From Alcanivorax sediminis (GTDB lineage: Bacteria; Pseudomonadota; Gammaproteobacteria; Pseudomonadales; Alcanivoracaceae): a stretch of 64,000 nucleotides of DNA. A program made the position numbers and the translations under genes. Positions within the stretch are counted from its first letter, which is position 1. Every line of letters starts with the position of its first letter. Positions 26,533 through 34,569 of this stretch are shown piece by piece. The stretch covers positions 992,001-1,056,000 of the forward strand of contig NZ_WIRE01000001.1 of NCBI RefSeq assembly GCF_009601165.1. The letters are read 5' to 3'. The notes under the pieces are model-generated. The model worked only from the letters and a program-made list of their open reading frames with translations. It did not search any database and was not told the origin of the DNA.

Positions 26533-27288
26533 TCATCCCATCAATTTATCAACAACCCGGAGCGGGAAGTTGCGCATGGCCACGCCCATGGGCGCCCAGG
26601 GCCAGGCAGGTACGGCTGCGTTCATCACTTCTTTCTCGATATTTTTTACCAGCGCCTTGCAGCCGGTTTCTGTATCCACAATGAACGGTGTGTTCTTCAG
26701 CTTCTCGTTGATTTCCGAACGAATGAAGCCGGGGAACAAGGTGGTGACCTTGATGGGGGTGTCGGCCAGTTCCATCTGCAGGCCCTCTGCCAACATCGCC
26801 ACGCCCGCCTTGGTGGCGGCATAGGTGGTGAGATTGCGCTTCATGCCGCGCATGGCGCTCATGGAAGACACTATCACCAGGTGACCACTGTTCTGGGCCC
26901 GGAAAATTTCCATGGCGGCTTCCATCTGTGCCAGGGCTGCCACGAAATTGACCTCCGCAGTTTGACGGTTGGCATGAAAGTAGCCGGTACCCAGCGGCTG
27001 GCCCTTGCCCACGCCAGCATTGACGATCACGCGATCAATCCCGCCCAGCTCGGTGCGGAAAGCATCGAACACCGCGAACACCTGATCATAATCCGCCACG
27101 TCGAGTGGCTTGATCAGCACCCGGATATCGGGGTGTTTCGCTTCCAGTTCTGCTTTCAGTTTTTCCAGTCGGTCCACGCGTCGTGCACACAGTGCCAGAT
27201 TGCGCCCCTTGGCGGCGAAGATGCGAGCCATGCCTTCGCCAAGGCCGGAGCTGGCGCCGGTGATGAGGATGTTCTTGCGGATGGGCAT
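26533..27288 (-). CDS. SDR family oxidoreductase
   Basis: About 251 residues. TGASSGLG near the N-terminus binds NAD(P); VNAG follows; the catalytic set is Ser141/142, Tyr156 and Lys160 (YAATK). The start at 27288 has GGAGAAAAAACC just upstream and places the nucleotide motif at the usual distance; the frame to 27390 overlaps a repeat. The C-terminal part is extended and ends in a hydrophobic segment (VPAWPWAPMGVAM), as in membrane-associated short-chain dehydrogenases. Substrate unknown. Confidence 0.88.
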   Translation of the reverse strand: MPIRKNILITGASSGLGEGMARIFAAKGRNLALCARRVDRLEKLKAELEAKHPDIRVLIKPLDVADYDQVFAVFDAFRTELGGIDRVIVNAGVGKGQPLGTGYFHANRQTAEVNFVAALAQMEAAMEIFRAQNSGHLVIVSSMSAMRGMKRNLTTYAATKAGVAMLAEGLQMELADTPIKVTTLFPGFIRSEINEKLKNTPFIVDTETGCKALVKNIEKEVMNAAVPAWPWAPMGVAMRNFPLRVVDKLMG

Positions 27289-27354
27289 GGTTTTTTCTCC
27301 ATAGAAGGCTTTAGCAAAGGCGCCGCTTGAGACAATGCCCGGGCGCAGCAATTG

Positions 27355-27452
27355 AGTAGCGAGTTTCGAGTGACGAGTTGCGAAAATCAAAAGCGATAAA
27401 GAAAGACCTTTGGCTTTTAGCTAGAGCCGGTTTTGCTCTTCGAAACTCGTAT
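27355..27452 (+). repeat. CGAAACT-type palindromic element, single right unit
   Basis: Left arm with CGAGTTTCGAGTGACGAGTT and GCGAAAATCAAAAG, core AGACCTTTGGCTTTTAGC then GCCGGTTTTGCTCTT, and only one CGAAACT unit. It shows the minimal form of the element and ends beside the stop of the phosphatase gene. Confidence 0.9.
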
Positions 27453-28130
27453 TTATCGATACGTCACCTGCTCCGTCGGCAGATGCAAATGTTCGTTCAC
27501 CGACACTAGCCGCAATGAGCCTGCATTCACAACCAGTCTTGTCACACTGGTGTTGATCAGTGTGCGGTTCCAGGTAAGCAGGGCCTCGTCGTTCAGTTGC
27601 ATCAGATGCTGGATGATGACGCTGATGGCGCCGCCGGAGGTGAAGACCAGCGCGCTGTCGCCCTTGCTCAGGCCGTTGCCAAGGCTATAGATGCTGGCCA
27701 GTACCCGCTCACGGAACTGGGGCCAGCTTTCGCTGTAGTTGTCCTTTCCCTGTTGCCAGCGACGCACGGCTTGCTCGAAGCGTTGCTGGAATACCTTGCG
27801 GGGGTTTGGCTGGGTGCCGAGCCAGGCGGTGACTTCACCATGGTCTGCGGCCATGGGCCAGTCCAGCGCCAGGATTTCCTTGTGGTTGTACTCGTTGAAC
27901 CCGGTATCGGTGCGCCACTGAGCCGGCAGGCCCAACTCGTTGAGTGTGGCTTCGGCGGTCTCGGTGTGGCGGCGCATGGTGCCGCAGATGGCCAGGGGCA
28001 CCCCCAGATCCTGGGTTTGCATGGCGCGGCCGAGGATGCGGCTCTGTTCCCAGCCCTGCTCGGAGAGTTGGTCATAGTCAGGCTTGCCAAAGCTGGCCTG
28101 ACCATGGCGAACCAGGTAGATCACCGGCAT
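27453..28130 (-). CDS. Histidine phosphatase family protein with altered second His
   Basis: A 225-residue protein. The N-terminal LVRHGQ holds the phospho-accepting His9, with YDQLSEQGWEQ and Arg53/54 and Glu79 in place. The C-terminal catalytic motif, usually (S/T)HGG, reads T164-S-G-G, so the second His is a Ser (165). Family members with TSGG exist, but activity would be changed. Its start overlaps the stop of the upstream SDR gene by one base, so it is cotranscribed. Substrate unknown. Confidence 0.8.
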   Translation of the reverse strand: MPVIYLVRHGQASFGKPDYDQLSEQGWEQSRILGRAMQTQDLGVPLAICGTMRRHTETAEATLNELGLPAQWRTDTGFNEYNHKEILALDWPMAADHGEVTAWLGTQPNPRKVFQQRFEQAVRRWQQGKDNYSESWPQFRERVLASIYSLGNGLSKGDSALVFTSGGAISVIIQHLMQLNDEALLTWNRTLINTSVTRLVVNAGSLRLVSVNEHLHLPTEQVTYR

Positions 28131-28960
28131 CAGGCAGATTCCGCCTTCTTGATCTGGTGCTCCATGCGGCTGGCGCTGTCACGCATGACCCGGCGAAACA
28201 AAACGGGGACAAAGCGTTTGATGAACCAGGCGCGGCGGGCACTCTTGTGCGGAATCAGCATGAACTGCTTGCGGGCCACCGCCTGTTTGATCTTCTCGGC
28301 GATCTGCTCTGCGGTGAGTTCGTCACTGGACAGTAACTTGTCGACCATCTCCACCATCCCCGGCTCCGGTGAGCGAACTGATTCATGCAGGTTGGTGCGG
28401 AAGAAACCGGGGCATACCACAGTGCAGCCAATGTTATGGATGGATAGCTCGTTACGCAGGGTTTCCGACAGGGCAATGACCCCGGCCTTGGTCACGTTAT
28501 AGCTGCCCATCACCGGGGCATTCATCAGGCCCGCCAGAGACGCGATATTGACGATATGGCCGTGGCCCTGACGCTTCATCATCGGCACAAACACCTTGCA
28601 GCCCCGTACCGGGCCTTTCACGTTGATATCGAAAATCCAGTCCCAGTCCGCCATGTCACCACGATCGATCCGGGCGGCGGCCGCAACGCCGGCGTTGTTG
28701 ACCAGTACATCAAGGCCGCCCCAGTTCTGCTCGAGCCATTCCCGTGCAGCATTGAAGCTGGCGGCATCGCGCACATCCAGATACTGAAATTCCACCGTGC
28801 CGGGCAAGGCTGACAGGGCCTGCATCGTTTCCCGGCCGCGTTCTTCATTTACGTCACCGATAAACACCCGGGCGCCGTCTCTGGCCCAGGCCTCCGCCAT
28901 GGCGCGCCCCAGTCCGGAGGCACCCCCGGTAATCAAGATACGTTGCGAGTTCTGGCCCAT
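28130..28960 (-). CDS. SDR family oxidoreductase
   Basis: About 276 residues. TGGASGLG binds the cofactor; the DVNEERGRE segment after beta-2 suggests preference for NAD; NNAG, then Tyr154 and Lys158 (YNVTK) are catalytic. The C-terminus is basic with MEHQIKKAESA. The ATG at 28960 has AGGACAAATC before it. It lies divergent from a LysR gene (146 bp between starts) and shares a one-base overlap with the phosphatase gene, so the LysR protein probably controls the pair. Substrate unknown. Confidence 0.88.
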   Translation of the reverse strand: MGQNSQRILITGGASGLGRAMAEAWARDGARVFIGDVNEERGRETMQALSALPGTVEFQYLDVRDAASFNAAREWLEQNWGGLDVLVNNAGVAAAARIDRGDMADWDWIFDINVKGPVRGCKVFVPMMKRQGHGHIVNIASLAGLMNAPVMGSYNVTKAGVIALSETLRNELSIHNIGCTVVCPGFFRTNLHESVRSPEPGMVEMVDKLLSSDELTAEQIAEKIKQAVARKQFMLIPHKSARRAWFIKRFVPVLFRRVMRDSASRMEHQIKKAESA

Positions 28961-29061
28961 GATTTGTCCTGTGTTTGCGGGGTTTCGGCCGCAGGCCGGG
29001 CGTCCCGCGTCAGGCATCCGGCGTCATGCAGCTATCCATTGACCGATGCTAGTAAGCAGGT

Positions 29062-29108
29062 TTCAATTAATCAAATGAATTACCAACATGAAAACGGATT
29101 AGTTTCAT
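29062..29108. promoter_or_regulatory. Inverted repeats in the LysR/SDR intergenic region
   Basis: Two dyads: TTCA-N10-TGAA (29062-29079) and ATGAAA-N9-TTTCAT (29088-29108). The second overlaps the start codon of the LysR gene, a position suited to negative autoregulation. LysR proteins bind T-N11-A dyads; these fit loosely. Inference only. Confidence 0.5.
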
Positions 29109-30018
29109 GCATGTTTCGCGCTTTGATCTCAATCTCTTCGTGGTCTTCGATGCCATTTACACGGAAGGGTCGCTGACCCGTGCTGCGAAGGTACTGAACC
29201 TGACGCAGCCGGCAGTCAGCCATGCGTTGGGGCGTCTGCGTGATCGTCTTGATGACCCCCTGTTTGTCCGTCAGGGCAGTCGGATGGTACCCACCGCCCG
29301 GGCGCGGGCCATGATCAGTCCGGTGCGGCATTCCCTGGGTGGTTTTCAGCGTTGTCTTAGTGACGAGGGGGGCTTTGATGCGGCAGAAGCCGAGCGCACC
29401 TTCGTGCTTGGCCTGCGTGATGGTCTGGAAGGGTGTCTGCTACCGCCGCTGATGGCGCAAGTGATGAATGAGGCACCGGGGGTGAAACTGCAATCACTGA
29501 CCATCCGCCGCCGCCAGATGGCCACGGAGCTGGCCAGTGGGCGGCTGGATCTGGCCTGCGATGTGATGCTCGCCATGCCGGAAACCATTGAACACGTGCC
29601 GGTGTTGTCCGGCCCCATGGTGGTCATGATGAGGGAAGGACATCCGTTGTCGGAAGGCATGGACCTGCCTGCCTACCTGGCAGCGCAGCATGTGTTGGTG
29701 TCGTCCCGCCGCGAAGGGCCAGGGCTGGAAGATTTCGGGCTGGCGCGGCTGGGTTACCGGCGTCATATCCGCATGCGTTGCCAGCACTACCAGGCAGCCA
29801 TCAGTACCGTTCAGCAAACTGATCTGTTGTTGTCGCTACCGGCCACCCTGGCCGGCCGCCTGTCCCGCGAAGCCATGACTATCCAGCCCTTGCCAGCCGA
29901 ACTCAGCGATCTGGAAATGCATCTGTACTGGCACCGGGACCAGAGTGGTGACCCTGCTCATGGCTGGTTGCGGGAAAAGGTGTTGGGGCTGCTGCGGGAG
30001 CAGCAGGAAGGCAGTTAA
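29107..30018 (+). CDS. LysR family transcriptional regulator
   Basis: A 303-residue regulator. The N-terminal winged helix-turn-helix is clear (FDLNLFVVFDAIYTEGSL, then LTQPAVSHALGRLR, DPLFVRQG); the rest is the two-lobed effector domain. It diverges from the SDR/phosphatase operon at 28130-28960, its likely target. No effector can be named. Its stop is followed directly by an AGTGAAT heptamer element. Confidence 0.92.
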   Translation: MHVSRFDLNLFVVFDAIYTEGSLTRAAKVLNLTQPAVSHALGRLRDRLDDPLFVRQGSRMVPTARARAMISPVRHSLGGFQRCLSDEGGFDAAEAERTFVLGLRDGLEGCLLPPLMAQVMNEAPGVKLQSLTIRRRQMATELASGRLDLACDVMLAMPETIEHVPVLSGPMVVMMREGHPLSEGMDLPAYLAAQHVLVSSRREGPGLEDFGLARLGYRRHIRMRCQHYQAAISTVQQTDLLLSLPATLAGRLSREAMTIQPLPAELSDLEMHLYWHRDQSGDPAHGWLREKVLGLLREQQEGS

Positions 30019-30124
30019 AGGCAGTGAATAGTTAACAGTGAATAGTGAACAGCAGCGCGATAGCGCGTTATTGTGACTGCAATGTTTAAGGCCGCGCCCG
30101 GATTTCGGACGCGGCCTTTTGCGT
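30019..30124 (+). repeat. AGTGAAT/AGTTAAC heptamer element, second copy
   Basis: GCAGTGAATAGTTAACAGTG and further heptamers lead into GCGCGATAGCGCG and the hairpin at 30088-30118. The order matches the left half of 26226-26528. A right arm is not obvious, though CACTGTTCACTA (30176-30187), inside the end of the HxlR gene, is an inverted match. Confidence 0.75.
30088..30124 (+). terminator. Intrinsic terminator in the heptamer element
   Basis: AAGGCCGCGCCCG/CGGACGCGGCCTT stem with GATTT loop, followed by TT and GCGTTTTAAA. It closes the LysR transcript. Confidence 0.7.
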
Positions 30125-30160
30125 TTTAAAATAATAAAAAATAAACAAATACTTGGCAGG

Positions 30161-30646
30161 TTATGCCGGTCGGGCACTGTTCACTAAAAGCTTTCCTTCA
30201 AATCCCGGGCTCTCTTCCACTCGCACCTCATTGGCCTTCACGGTCTCGCCGCATTGGCGGCATTGCAGCTGGGCTTCCAGAGTGTGACCGCAGGTTGTGT
30301 GGATGCGGTTGAGCGGAGCGCCGTGCTCGCCGGCCAGATACTTGTCGCCCCACTGGGCCAGGTGCACGATCACCGGGTACAGGTCCTTGCCTTTCACCGT
30401 CAGGCGGTATTCATGGCGCAGGGGCCGTTGCTGGTACGCCACCTTTTCCAGAATGCCACCTTCGGTCAGCTTGCGCAGCCGGTCGCTCAGCACATGACGG
30501 GTGACTCCCAGACGCTGCTGAAAATCGTCGAACCGTCTGACCCCGAGAAAGCAGTCCCTCAGCACCAGCAAGGTCCAGTTGTCGCCCACAATTGCCAGTG
30601 TGCGAGCCAGTGAGCAGGGTTGTTGATCGATATCTTGCCAGCGCAT
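30161..30646 (-). CDS. HxlR family transcriptional regulator
   Basis: About 161 residues. The HxlR winged helix is visible: DNWTLLVLRDCFLGVRRFDDF, RHVLSDRLRKL, then the wing GGILEK. The C-terminal part adds TCGH and CRQCG, a possible zinc-binding four-residue set that is not universal in the family. GGGAG precedes the ATG at 30646. It is divergent from an SDR gene; two dyads between them are the likely binding sites. Members often respond to aldehydes or quinones, but the signal here is unknown. Confidence 0.88.
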   Translation of the reverse strand: MRWQDIDQQPCSLARTLAIVGDNWTLLVLRDCFLGVRRFDDFQQRLGVTRHVLSDRLRKLTEGGILEKVAYQQRPLRHEYRLTVKGKDLYPVIVHLAQWGDKYLAGEHGAPLNRIHTTCGHTLEAQLQCRQCGETVKANEVRVEESPGFEGKLLVNSARPA

Positions 30647-30689
30647 GAAAATCTCCCGAAAGATGGCTCTGATCATACCCGGTTGACGA

Positions 30690-30731
30690 GTTCCAAAAAA
30701 GAACCCACTATTAGTTCCTAATTGGAACTAA
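30690..30731. promoter_or_regulatory. Two dyads between hxlR-type gene and SDR gene, probable operator
   Basis: A perfect inverted repeat TTAGTTCC-TAATT-GGAACTAA at 30711-30731 and a second GTTC-N7-GAAC at 30690-30704. Both use the same GTTC/GAAC half-site, with centres two helical turns apart (24 bp). They sit 44 bp upstream of one start codon and 29 bp upstream of the other, the usual place for autoregulation plus control of the divergent gene. Confidence 0.7.
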
Positions 30732-30759
30732 CCAGGGCCGGGCCTGTGGGGAGAGAAAA

Positions 30760-31485
30760 ATGAGTCATGCAGCCATGCTGGTGATTGGTGCCGGTGATGC
30801 CACCGGCGGTGCCATTGCAAAGCGCTTTGCCCGTGAGGGTTATCGGGTCTGCGTCACCCGTCGTACGGAAGAGGCAGTGTCACCGCTGGTGGAGTCCATT
30901 CAGCAGGACGGTGGCTGGGCGAGGGGCTTTGGCTGCGATGCCCGTGATGAAGAGGCCATGACCGCCCTTTTCGATACCATCGAGCAGGACGTGGGGCCGC
31001 TGGAAGTGGTGGTATTCAACATCGGCGCCAACGTGATGTTCCCGATCCGCGAGACCACGACACGGGTTTATCGCAAGGTCTGGGAGATGGCCGCCTTTGC
31101 CGGTTTCCTGGCCGGCAGGGAGGCGGCCAGGGTGATGGTGCCACGGCAGAAAGGCACCATTATTTTCACTGGCGCCACCGCATCGCTGCGCGGCAGCAGC
31201 GGCTTTTCAGCTTTTGCCAGCGCCAAGTTTGCACTGCGGGCGCTGGCCCAGAGCATGGCTCGCGAGCTCGGTCCCCAGGGAATTCATGTGGCGCATCCCA
31301 TTATTGATGGCGCCATTGATACGGCGTTTATTCGCGACAATTTTCCGGCCATGTATGCCAAAAAAGCGCAAGACGGCATCCTCAATCCCGAACACATTGC
31401 CGACAGTTATTGGATGCTCCACCAGCAGCCCAGAGATGCCTGGACCCACGAACTGGATCTGCGCCCCTGGATGGAAACGTTTTAA
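30760..31485 (+). CDS. SDR-like protein lacking the catalytic tyrosine
   Basis: A 241-residue Rossmann protein starting with VIGAGDATGGAIA, a variant of the TGxxxGxG cofactor loop. The usual Y-x-x-x-K reads F152-A-S-A-K156, so the catalytic Tyr is Phe, and NNAG is NIGA. Proteins with this FASAKFALRAL block recur among bacteria, so the change is probably characteristic of a subfamily. It may be a weak or different enzyme. It is divergent from the HxlR gene and followed by a DsbA-fold isomerase. Confidence 0.8.
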   Translation: MSHAAMLVIGAGDATGGAIAKRFAREGYRVCVTRRTEEAVSPLVESIQQDGGWARGFGCDARDEEAMTALFDTIEQDVGPLEVVVFNIGANVMFPIRETTTRVYRKVWEMAAFAGFLAGREAARVMVPRQKGTIIFTGATASLRGSSGFSAFASAKFALRALAQSMARELGPQGIHVAHPIIDGAIDTAFIRDNFPAMYAKKAQDGILNPEHIADSYWMLHQQPRDAWTHELDLRPWMETF

Positions 31486-31607
31486 TCATCACGGCATGCA
31501 TCACGCCGCACAAGAATGAAAACATCAGCATGGCCTTTCTCTGCAGATCTTTCTGCATAGGACGTGCAATAAAGTGGAATCGCAACGACACAATAAAGGA
31601 CACGTAA

Positions 31608-32192
31608 ATGAGCAAGACAGTCGAGTTTATTTTTGATGTGGGCAGTCCGACGGCCTACCTGGCCTGGACCCAGCTGGAAGCGATGTGTGATCGCACCGGT
31701 GCAGAACTGCAACTGACTCCGGTGTTACTCGGCGGCATTTTCAAGGCCACTGGCAATAACCCTCCCGGCGCGGTGCCGGCCAAGGGCATGTACATGATGA
31801 GAGATCTGGCCCGTTACGCGCAGCGTTATCAAGTGTCGCTGAACATGAACCCGCATTTCCCGGTGAACACCCTGATGCCCATGCGAATCGTTACGGCTGC
31901 CATCGGCACGCCGGAGCTGAATGCCGTCGTGAAGGCACTCTATGACGCCATGTGGAAAAGCCCCTGTAAATTGTCGGAGACGGAGGAGCTGACAAGAGTG
32001 TTGAGCGAAGCGGGGCTGGATGCGGAGCACTGGTTGTCCCGGGCCGCAGATGAATCGGTGAAGGACACGCTGAAAGCCAACACTGAAGCGGCGGTCAAGC
32101 GTGGTGTCTTCGGCGCGCCAACATTGTTTGTGGGTAACGAGATGTTCTTCGGCCAGGATCGTCTGGATTTTGTGGAAGAGGCACTGGCCTGA
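31608..32192 (+). CDS. 2-hydroxychromene-2-carboxylate isomerase family (DsbA/kappa-GST fold)
   Basis: A 194-residue protein. FDVGSPTAYLAW has the active-site Ser of the HCCA isomerase/kappa-class GST group, and GVFGAPTLFVGNEMFFGQDRL is the family C-terminal block with cis-Pro. The prototype isomerises a naphthalene pathway intermediate using glutathione; no such pathway genes lie here, so the substrate may differ. It follows the HxlR-associated SDR gene by 122 bp and may share its control. Confidence 0.85.
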   Translation: MSKTVEFIFDVGSPTAYLAWTQLEAMCDRTGAELQLTPVLLGGIFKATGNNPPGAVPAKGMYMMRDLARYAQRYQVSLNMNPHFPVNTLMPMRIVTAAIGTPELNAVVKALYDAMWKSPCKLSETEELTRVLSEAGLDAEHWLSRAADESVKDTLKANTEAAVKRGVFGAPTLFVGNEMFFGQDRLDFVEEALA

Positions 32193-32248
32193 CGGCGGTG
32201 ACTGATTGACACTCTGGCATTCCATGAAGCATTGGCAGGGACGCAGGA

Positions 32249-33493
32249 ATGCCTTTAGCCGTTGAACAGCAGATCCAGACCGTTTTCGCCGAGCAATCCC
32301 GGCGGGTGCTCGCCACCCTGATCCGATTACTGGGCGATTTCGATCTGGCTGAAGATGCCTTGCAGGAGGCGTTCCTAGCGGCCCTCAGGCAGTGGCCCGA
32401 GGAAGGCATTCCGGACAAGCCGCGTGCCTGGCTGGTTTCAGCTGGCCGCTTCAAGGCCATCGATCAATTACGCCGTCGCGCCCGTTACCATGAGATTCTT
32501 CAGCAACAGGCGGACGCGCTTGCGGCCCAGGCCGTGGTGAGCATGGAGGAGGAGCAGGTCGGCATCGAAGATGATCGCCTGCGCCTGATCTTTACCTGTT
32601 GCCACCCCGGGCTGGCTCAGGAAGCGCAGGTCGCCCTGACCTTGCGTGAGGTGTGTGGCCTTACCACCGAGGAGATCGCCAGCGCCTTCCTGCAGAAAAC
32701 CCCCACCGTGGCTCAGCGTATTGTGCGCGCCAAGGCCAAGATTCGTGACGCCGGTATTCCTTATGAGGTGCCCGAGGGCGAAGACTTGTTGTCCCGTCTT
32801 GAGTCGGTGCTGCAGGTCATCTACCTGGTCTTCAATGAAGGCTACCTTTCTGCATCGGCGGATCAGCCGCTGCGTCATGATCTGGGTGATGAAGCGATTC
32901 GTTTGGCTGAACTGCTGAATGCGTTGTTACCGGAACCGCAACCGGAAGCGCTGGGGTTGCTGGCATTGATGCTGTTGCACCATGCCCGCCGTCATACTCG
33001 CCTGGATGCCGAGGGCGAGCTGGTTTTGCTGGAGGAGCAGGATCGTAGTCAGTGGGACCGCGAGGATATTGCACGCGCCGATGGTCTGATCCGTCACTCC
33101 CTTTCCAGCCAGCGCTTTGGCCCCTACACCCTGCAGGCCGCCATTGCCGGTATCCATGCCCATGCGCCGTCAGCGCAAGAAACAGACTGGCAGGAAATTG
33201 TCGGTCTCTATGATCTCCTGCATCAGCATATGCCCACCCCGGTGGTCGCCCTGAACCGGGCGGTGGCTGTGGCCATGCGTGATGGCCCGGAAGTCGGGTT
33301 AAAGGAGCTGGAACGATTGATGAAAGCGCCGGCATTGCAGCAATACCATCTGGCTCATGCCGCTGTGGCGGATATGCATCGGCGGCTGGGCAATCATCAG
33401 CAGGCTCACCGGGACTATGAGCGGGCCCTGGCCCTGACCAGCCAGCCCGCTGAGCAGCGGTTTCTGCGTCGGCGGATGGCACAGTTGGCCTGA
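32249..33493 (+). CDS. ECF42-type RNA polymerase sigma factor with C-terminal TPR-like extension
   Basis: A 414-residue sigma factor. Region 2 (LGDFDLAEDALQEAFLAAL) and region 4 (ALTLREVCGLTTEEIASAFL) are complete in the first 180 residues; the rest is a long helical extension (DUF6596/TPR-like) with VVALNRAVAVA. These long factors fall in group ECF42, which are linked to DGPF genes and lack a classical anti-sigma gene; the extension has the regulatory role. Here a SnoaL-like and a DGPF gene follow. The stress that triggers it is unknown. Confidence 0.88.
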   Translation: MPLAVEQQIQTVFAEQSRRVLATLIRLLGDFDLAEDALQEAFLAALRQWPEEGIPDKPRAWLVSAGRFKAIDQLRRRARYHEILQQQADALAAQAVVSMEEEQVGIEDDRLRLIFTCCHPGLAQEAQVALTLREVCGLTTEEIASAFLQKTPTVAQRIVRAKAKIRDAGIPYEVPEGEDLLSRLESVLQVIYLVFNEGYLSASADQPLRHDLGDEAIRLAELLNALLPEPQPEALGLLALMLLHHARRHTRLDAEGELVLLEEQDRSQWDREDIARADGLIRHSLSSQRFGPYTLQAAIAGIHAHAPSAQETDWQEIVGLYDLLHQHMPTPVVALNRAVAVAMRDGPEVGLKELERLMKAPALQQYHLAHAAVADMHRRLGNHQQAHRDYERALALTSQPAEQRFLRRRMAQLA

Positions 33494-33525
33494 TGCGTAT
33501 TCCGGGCAAAAAAATAATTTAGCCC

Positions 33526-33552
33526 TGTCGAAAGGCGGTCTCCCGGTTCGAT
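33526..33552 (+). promoter_or_regulatory. Possible ECF-type promoter before SnoaL/DGPF genes
   Basis: TGTCGAAA at 33526 followed 17 bases later by CGAT. From memory, ECF42 targets carry a TGTCGA-like -35. It lies 36 bp before the SnoaL-like gene, so the sigma factor could drive its own partners. Weak evidence. Confidence 0.4.
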
Positions 33553-33587
33553 TCATGGATAACACCAACAGTATCAGGGAGAGACCC

Positions 33588-34067
33588 ATGACACGCTCAG
33601 TACATCAGGAAAAGGTCATTCGCGATTTGACTGCCGGTTGGGTGGCCGCGATTGGTGCGCAGGATGGTGAGGCCGCATTGGCCTTCTATGGTCCGGATAT
33701 CCGTTCCTTCGACGTCATCCTGGACCAGCAGGTAAGGGGAGCGGACGATTATCGGGACCATCTGGCGCGATGCATGCTGTTATGTAACGGTGAGCCGGTA
33801 TTCGAGATGTATGATCTGGAAGTCTCGGTAGAGGGCGACTTGGCGGTCTGCCACGGCATGATTCACTGTGGTTGTGAAGATGAAAATGGTGAGATGAAGA
33901 CCGGCTGGATGCGCGGCACTTTGGTGTGGCGATGTGAAGAGGGCCGTTGGCAGATTTGCCATGAGCATCTGTCCAATCCTTTTGATCCCTGCAGTGGTGA
34001 ATTGATCATGGAGTGGCGACCACAACATCAGCCTCAACTCCTGCCTCGGATGGAGAAAGCATCATGA
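33588..34067 (+). CDS. SnoaL-like/DUF4440 (NTF2-fold) protein
   Basis: About 159 residues with an NTF2-like fold pattern: KVIRDLTAGWVAAIGAQDGEAALAFY, then FEMYDLEVSVEGDLAVCHGMIH and WMRGTLVWRCEEGRWQICHEHLS. GGGAGAGAC precedes the ATG at 33588. NTF2-fold proteins bind small molecules or are enzymes; no activity can be named. Its TGA overlaps the ATG of the DGPF gene, so it is coupled to the ECF42 neighbour set. Confidence 0.82.
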   Translation: MTRSVHQEKVIRDLTAGWVAAIGAQDGEAALAFYGPDIRSFDVILDQQVRGADDYRDHLARCMLLCNGEPVFEMYDLEVSVEGDLAVCHGMIHCGCEDENGEMKTGWMRGTLVWRCEEGRWQICHEHLSNPFDPCSGELIMEWRPQHQPQLLPRMEKAS

Positions 34068-34459
34068 AATATTTATGTCTGGTCTATTACAGCGAAGCGG
34101 AAATGCAGAAGCGCGGCGATGATCACTGGCAGTCGCTCAACGGTGAGTGTCAGGCCTGCAGCCAGGGGTTGCAGGAGGCGGGCGTGATGCTGGACGGTTC
34201 TGCACTGCAGCCCGTGGCGACGGCTACCACGGTGCGGGTTCGCGATGGCCAGGTCAGTGTGACCGATGGCCCCTTCGCGGAGACCAAGGAGCAGTTGGCC
34301 GGGTTCTATCTCATCGAAGCCCGGGATCTGAATGATGCAATCCGGGTGGCAGGCAAGATTCCGCCGGCCCGCTACGGCAGTATTGAGGTGCGTCCGGTGC
34401 GGGATATTTACGACGCTTCCTCCGATGCAGTGCCTTATGCCGATGCCCTGAGGTCCTGA
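34064..34459 (+). CDS. DGPF/YCII-related protein
   Basis: About 131 residues. VSVTDGPFAETKEQLAGFYLI is the DGPF-type block (here DGPF in VTDGPF), and the C-terminal VEVRPVRDIYD segment completes the YCII-like dimer fold. The ATG at 34064 overlaps the previous stop (ATGA) and has GGAG upstream. DGPF proteins are the standard partners of ECF42 sigma factors. Their biochemical role is unknown. Confidence 0.88.
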   Translation: MKYLCLVYYSEAEMQKRGDDHWQSLNGECQACSQGLQEAGVMLDGSALQPVATATTVRVRDGQVSVTDGPFAETKEQLAGFYLIEARDLNDAIRVAGKIPPARYGSIEVRPVRDIYDASSDAVPYADALRS

Positions 34460-34569
34460 CCAAATTTGTATTACCGGTACAAAAGCGTCATTGAGTAAAG
34501 GGGGGCCTCGTCGTAGCCTTTTGCCATATTTCCCGTGGTAATCAGTCAGCAGGATTGAGGAGGCCCAAG

